NCBI GenBank assembly: GCA_030704615.1
Contig: CM060731.1
Span: 30,196,001 to 30,260,000 of the forward strand
Origin: Takakia lepidozioides
Taxonomy: Eukaryota > Streptophyta > Takakiopsida > Takakiales > Takakiaceae
Direction: 5' to 3'
DNA: 64,000 bases
The position numbers and the translations under genes are program-made. Of this stretch, positions 62,391-64,000 are shown in pieces. Within the stretch, counting starts at the first letter, position 1. Each line of letters opens with the position of its first letter. The notes under the pieces were generated by a model. The model was not told the origin of the DNA. It was given only the letters and a program-made list of their open reading frames with translations, and did not search any database.

Positions 62391-62990
62391 CCAGTCATGC
62401 AGGTAATTCGAAGAGCGGATGGATGGAAATCCGGCGCCAGATTTCCATCCGCCAGCTAGGTCGGCGCGCAAAATTTCCATCATGCAGGTAATTCGAAGAG
62501 TGGATGGATGGAAATCCGGCGCCGGATTTCCATCCGCCAGGTAGGTCGGCGCGCGAAATTTCCCTCAAGAAGGTAATTCGGAGGCGGATGGATGGAAATC
62601 CGGCGCCGGATTTCCATCCGCAAGGTTGGTCGGAGAGCGGATGGATGGAGATCCGCCGCCGAATTTCCATCCTGCAGGTAATTCGAATCCCGGATGGATG
62701 GAAATCCGGCGCCGAATTTCCATCCTGCAGGTAAGTCGAATCCCGGATGGATGGAAATCCGGCGCCGAATTTCCATCCAGCAGGTAAGTCGGATCGCTGG
62801 CGTATGGATATTCGGCGCCGAATTTCCATTCGCCGGGAATTTCGAAGCGCTGAATTACCTTCCTGCAGGTAATTCTGAGCGTGTCCGAATGATTTTTCGG
62901 ATTTTTCTTGGAATCCTTCACTGCTAGAGGCAAATCGGAACAGCCTCGGACGGAAATTCGGTGTCGTTTTTCCATTCTGGGAGGTTTCTG
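62391..62990. repeat. Satellite array B: ~60-bp palindromic units
   Basis: Repeated CAGGTAATTCGAA, GCGGATGGATGGAAATCC and GGCGCCGGATTTCCATCC (or GGCGCCGAATTTCCATCC), at least seven degenerate units. Each centres on GGCGCC flanked by complementary GGAAAT/ATTTCC arms. Confidence 0.92.
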
Positions 62991-64000
62991 CGACTTCCTT
63001 TGAGGGGCCCCGATGGAAATTCGGCGCCGAATTTCCATCCGGGGGATAGTCTCTATCGGAGAGGTGCCGGCCTCTCCGCCGCTCTATTGGATATTCGGTG
63101 CCGAATTTCCATCCGGGGGTTGAAATATGACGGCCAGGTGCTGGCCTCTCCCCCCTCCCCGACTGCATTGGAACGGCCCCGGATGGAAATTCGGCGCCGT
63201 TTTTCCATCTGGGGAGGTTTTTACGACTTCCTTTGAGGGGGCCCCGATGGAAATTCGGCGCCGAATTTCCATCCGGGGGATGGTCTCTATCGGAGAGGTG
63301 CCGGCATCTCCGCCGCTCTGTTGGATATTCGGTGCCGAATTTCCATCCGGGGGTTGAAATATGACGGCCAGGTGCTGGCCTCTCCCCCCTCCCCGACTGC
63401 ATTGGAATGGCCCCGGATGGAAATTCGGCGCCGTTTTTCCATCTGGGGAGGTTTTTACGACTTCCTTTGAGGGGGCCCCGATGGAAATTCAGCGCCGAAT
63501 TTCCATCCGGGGGATGGTCTCTATCGGAGAGGTGCCGCCTCTCCGCCGCTCTGTTGGATATTCGGTGCCGAATTTCTGTCCGGGGGTTGAAATATGACGG
63601 CCAGGTGCTGGCCTCTCCCCCCTCCCCGACTGCATTGGAACCGCCCCGGATGGAAATTCGGCGCCGTTTTTCCATCTTGGGAGGTTTTTACGACTTCCTT
63701 TGAGGGGGGCCGGATGGAAATTCGGCGCCAAATTTCCATCCGGGGGATGGTCTCTGTCGGAGAGGTGCCGGCCTCTCCGCCGCTCTGTTGGATATTCAGT
63801 GCCGAATTTCCGTCCGGGGGTTGAAATATGACGGCCAGGTGCCGGCCTCTCCCCCCTCCCCGACTGCATTGGAACGGCCCCGGATTGAAATTCGGCGCCG
63901 TTTTTCCATCTGGGAGGTTTTTTATGTCGACCAGTTTTTCGTCCAGGGGTTGCAATGTGAGGGCCAGATGGCGGCCTTTCCCCCGAGCCGACTGCATCTG
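62991..64000. repeat. Satellite array C: 234-bp units, runs off the window end
   Basis: Four units with GATGGAAATTC at 63012, 63246, 63480 and 63713, so the period is 233-234 bases. Each unit has one full GGAAATT-CGGCGCCG-AATTTCC palindrome and two variants, plus GGAGAGGTGCCGGCCTCTCC (itself palindromic) and CTCCCCGACTGCATTGGAAC. Units are highly alike, suggesting recent amplification. Confidence 0.95.

Noticed and set aside
62395-63675. 426-codon minus frame and many smaller frames over the satellites
   Set aside because: They are translations of tandem palindromic DNA (repeats of DGNSAPNFHP-like words) and exist because the repeat unit lacks stops in that frame.

Overview
This is nuclear DNA of a streptophyte (the land-plant and charophyte lineage). 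Every confident gene is a multi-exon eukaryotic gene with GT-AG introns, except one intronless gene. Several are plant-type: SGS3, a REF/SRPP lipid-droplet protein, the chloroplast CbbY-like phosphatase, and PDX3, in which an NAD(P)H-hydrate epimerase is fused to PNP oxidase. Introns of 0.3-2 kb, heavy repeat content and abundant non-LTR elements suggest a repeat-rich early-diverging genome (charophyte, bryophyte or fern-like). A Chara-like alga is my best guess, but the species cannot be fixed from the sequence.

Layout. 41-1375 (+): RPS15/uS19, 4 exons. 1376-9490: no gene; a dispersed repeat, a 1-kb GC-rich satellite, degenerate ~100-bp repeats and a 109-bp duplication. 9491-12005 (+): a 230-aa helix-hairpin-helix protein. 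12718-13644 (-): an intronless CbbY-like phosphatase. About 13745-17660 (-): a decayed non-LTR retrotransposon with zinc finger, reverse transcriptase and restriction-like endonuclease, ending about 100 bp before the CbbY start codon. 19711-27460 (+): SGS3, 9 exons, 978 aa, with a long W/G-rich N-terminus. 29577-37400 (-): PDX3, 13 exons, one intron with a GC donor. 38152-38552: 111-bp tandem repeat. 39722-40753: non-autonomous hAT element with a 13-bp TIR and 8-bp target duplication. 41.1-42.5 kb: SINE and LINE tails. 42955-44828 (+): REF/SRPP family. 45755-48192 (-): SEC14-like CRAL-TRIO protein. 50298-53349 (+): V-ATPase S1/VOA1-like protein, 8 exons. 55888-56132: foldback element. 57366-58240 (-): LINE endonuclease remnant. 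About 58725-59876 (+): GLE1 pseudogene. 60.9-64.0 kb: three adjoining satellite arrays built from GGCGCC-centred palindromes.

The genes are unrelated housekeeping loci (translation, vitamin B6 salvage and metabolite repair, Calvin-cycle metabolite repair, RNA silencing, lipid droplets, phosphoinositide transfer, vacuolar acidification), not an operon-like system. Exons were joined by hand from homology, reading phase and splice signals. For each of the nine gene models the exon lengths sum to a whole number of codons with no internal stop; the two retroelement reading frames and GLE1 are broken. The least certain points are 5' ends (SGS3, PDX3, V-ATPase accessory protein) and short exons.
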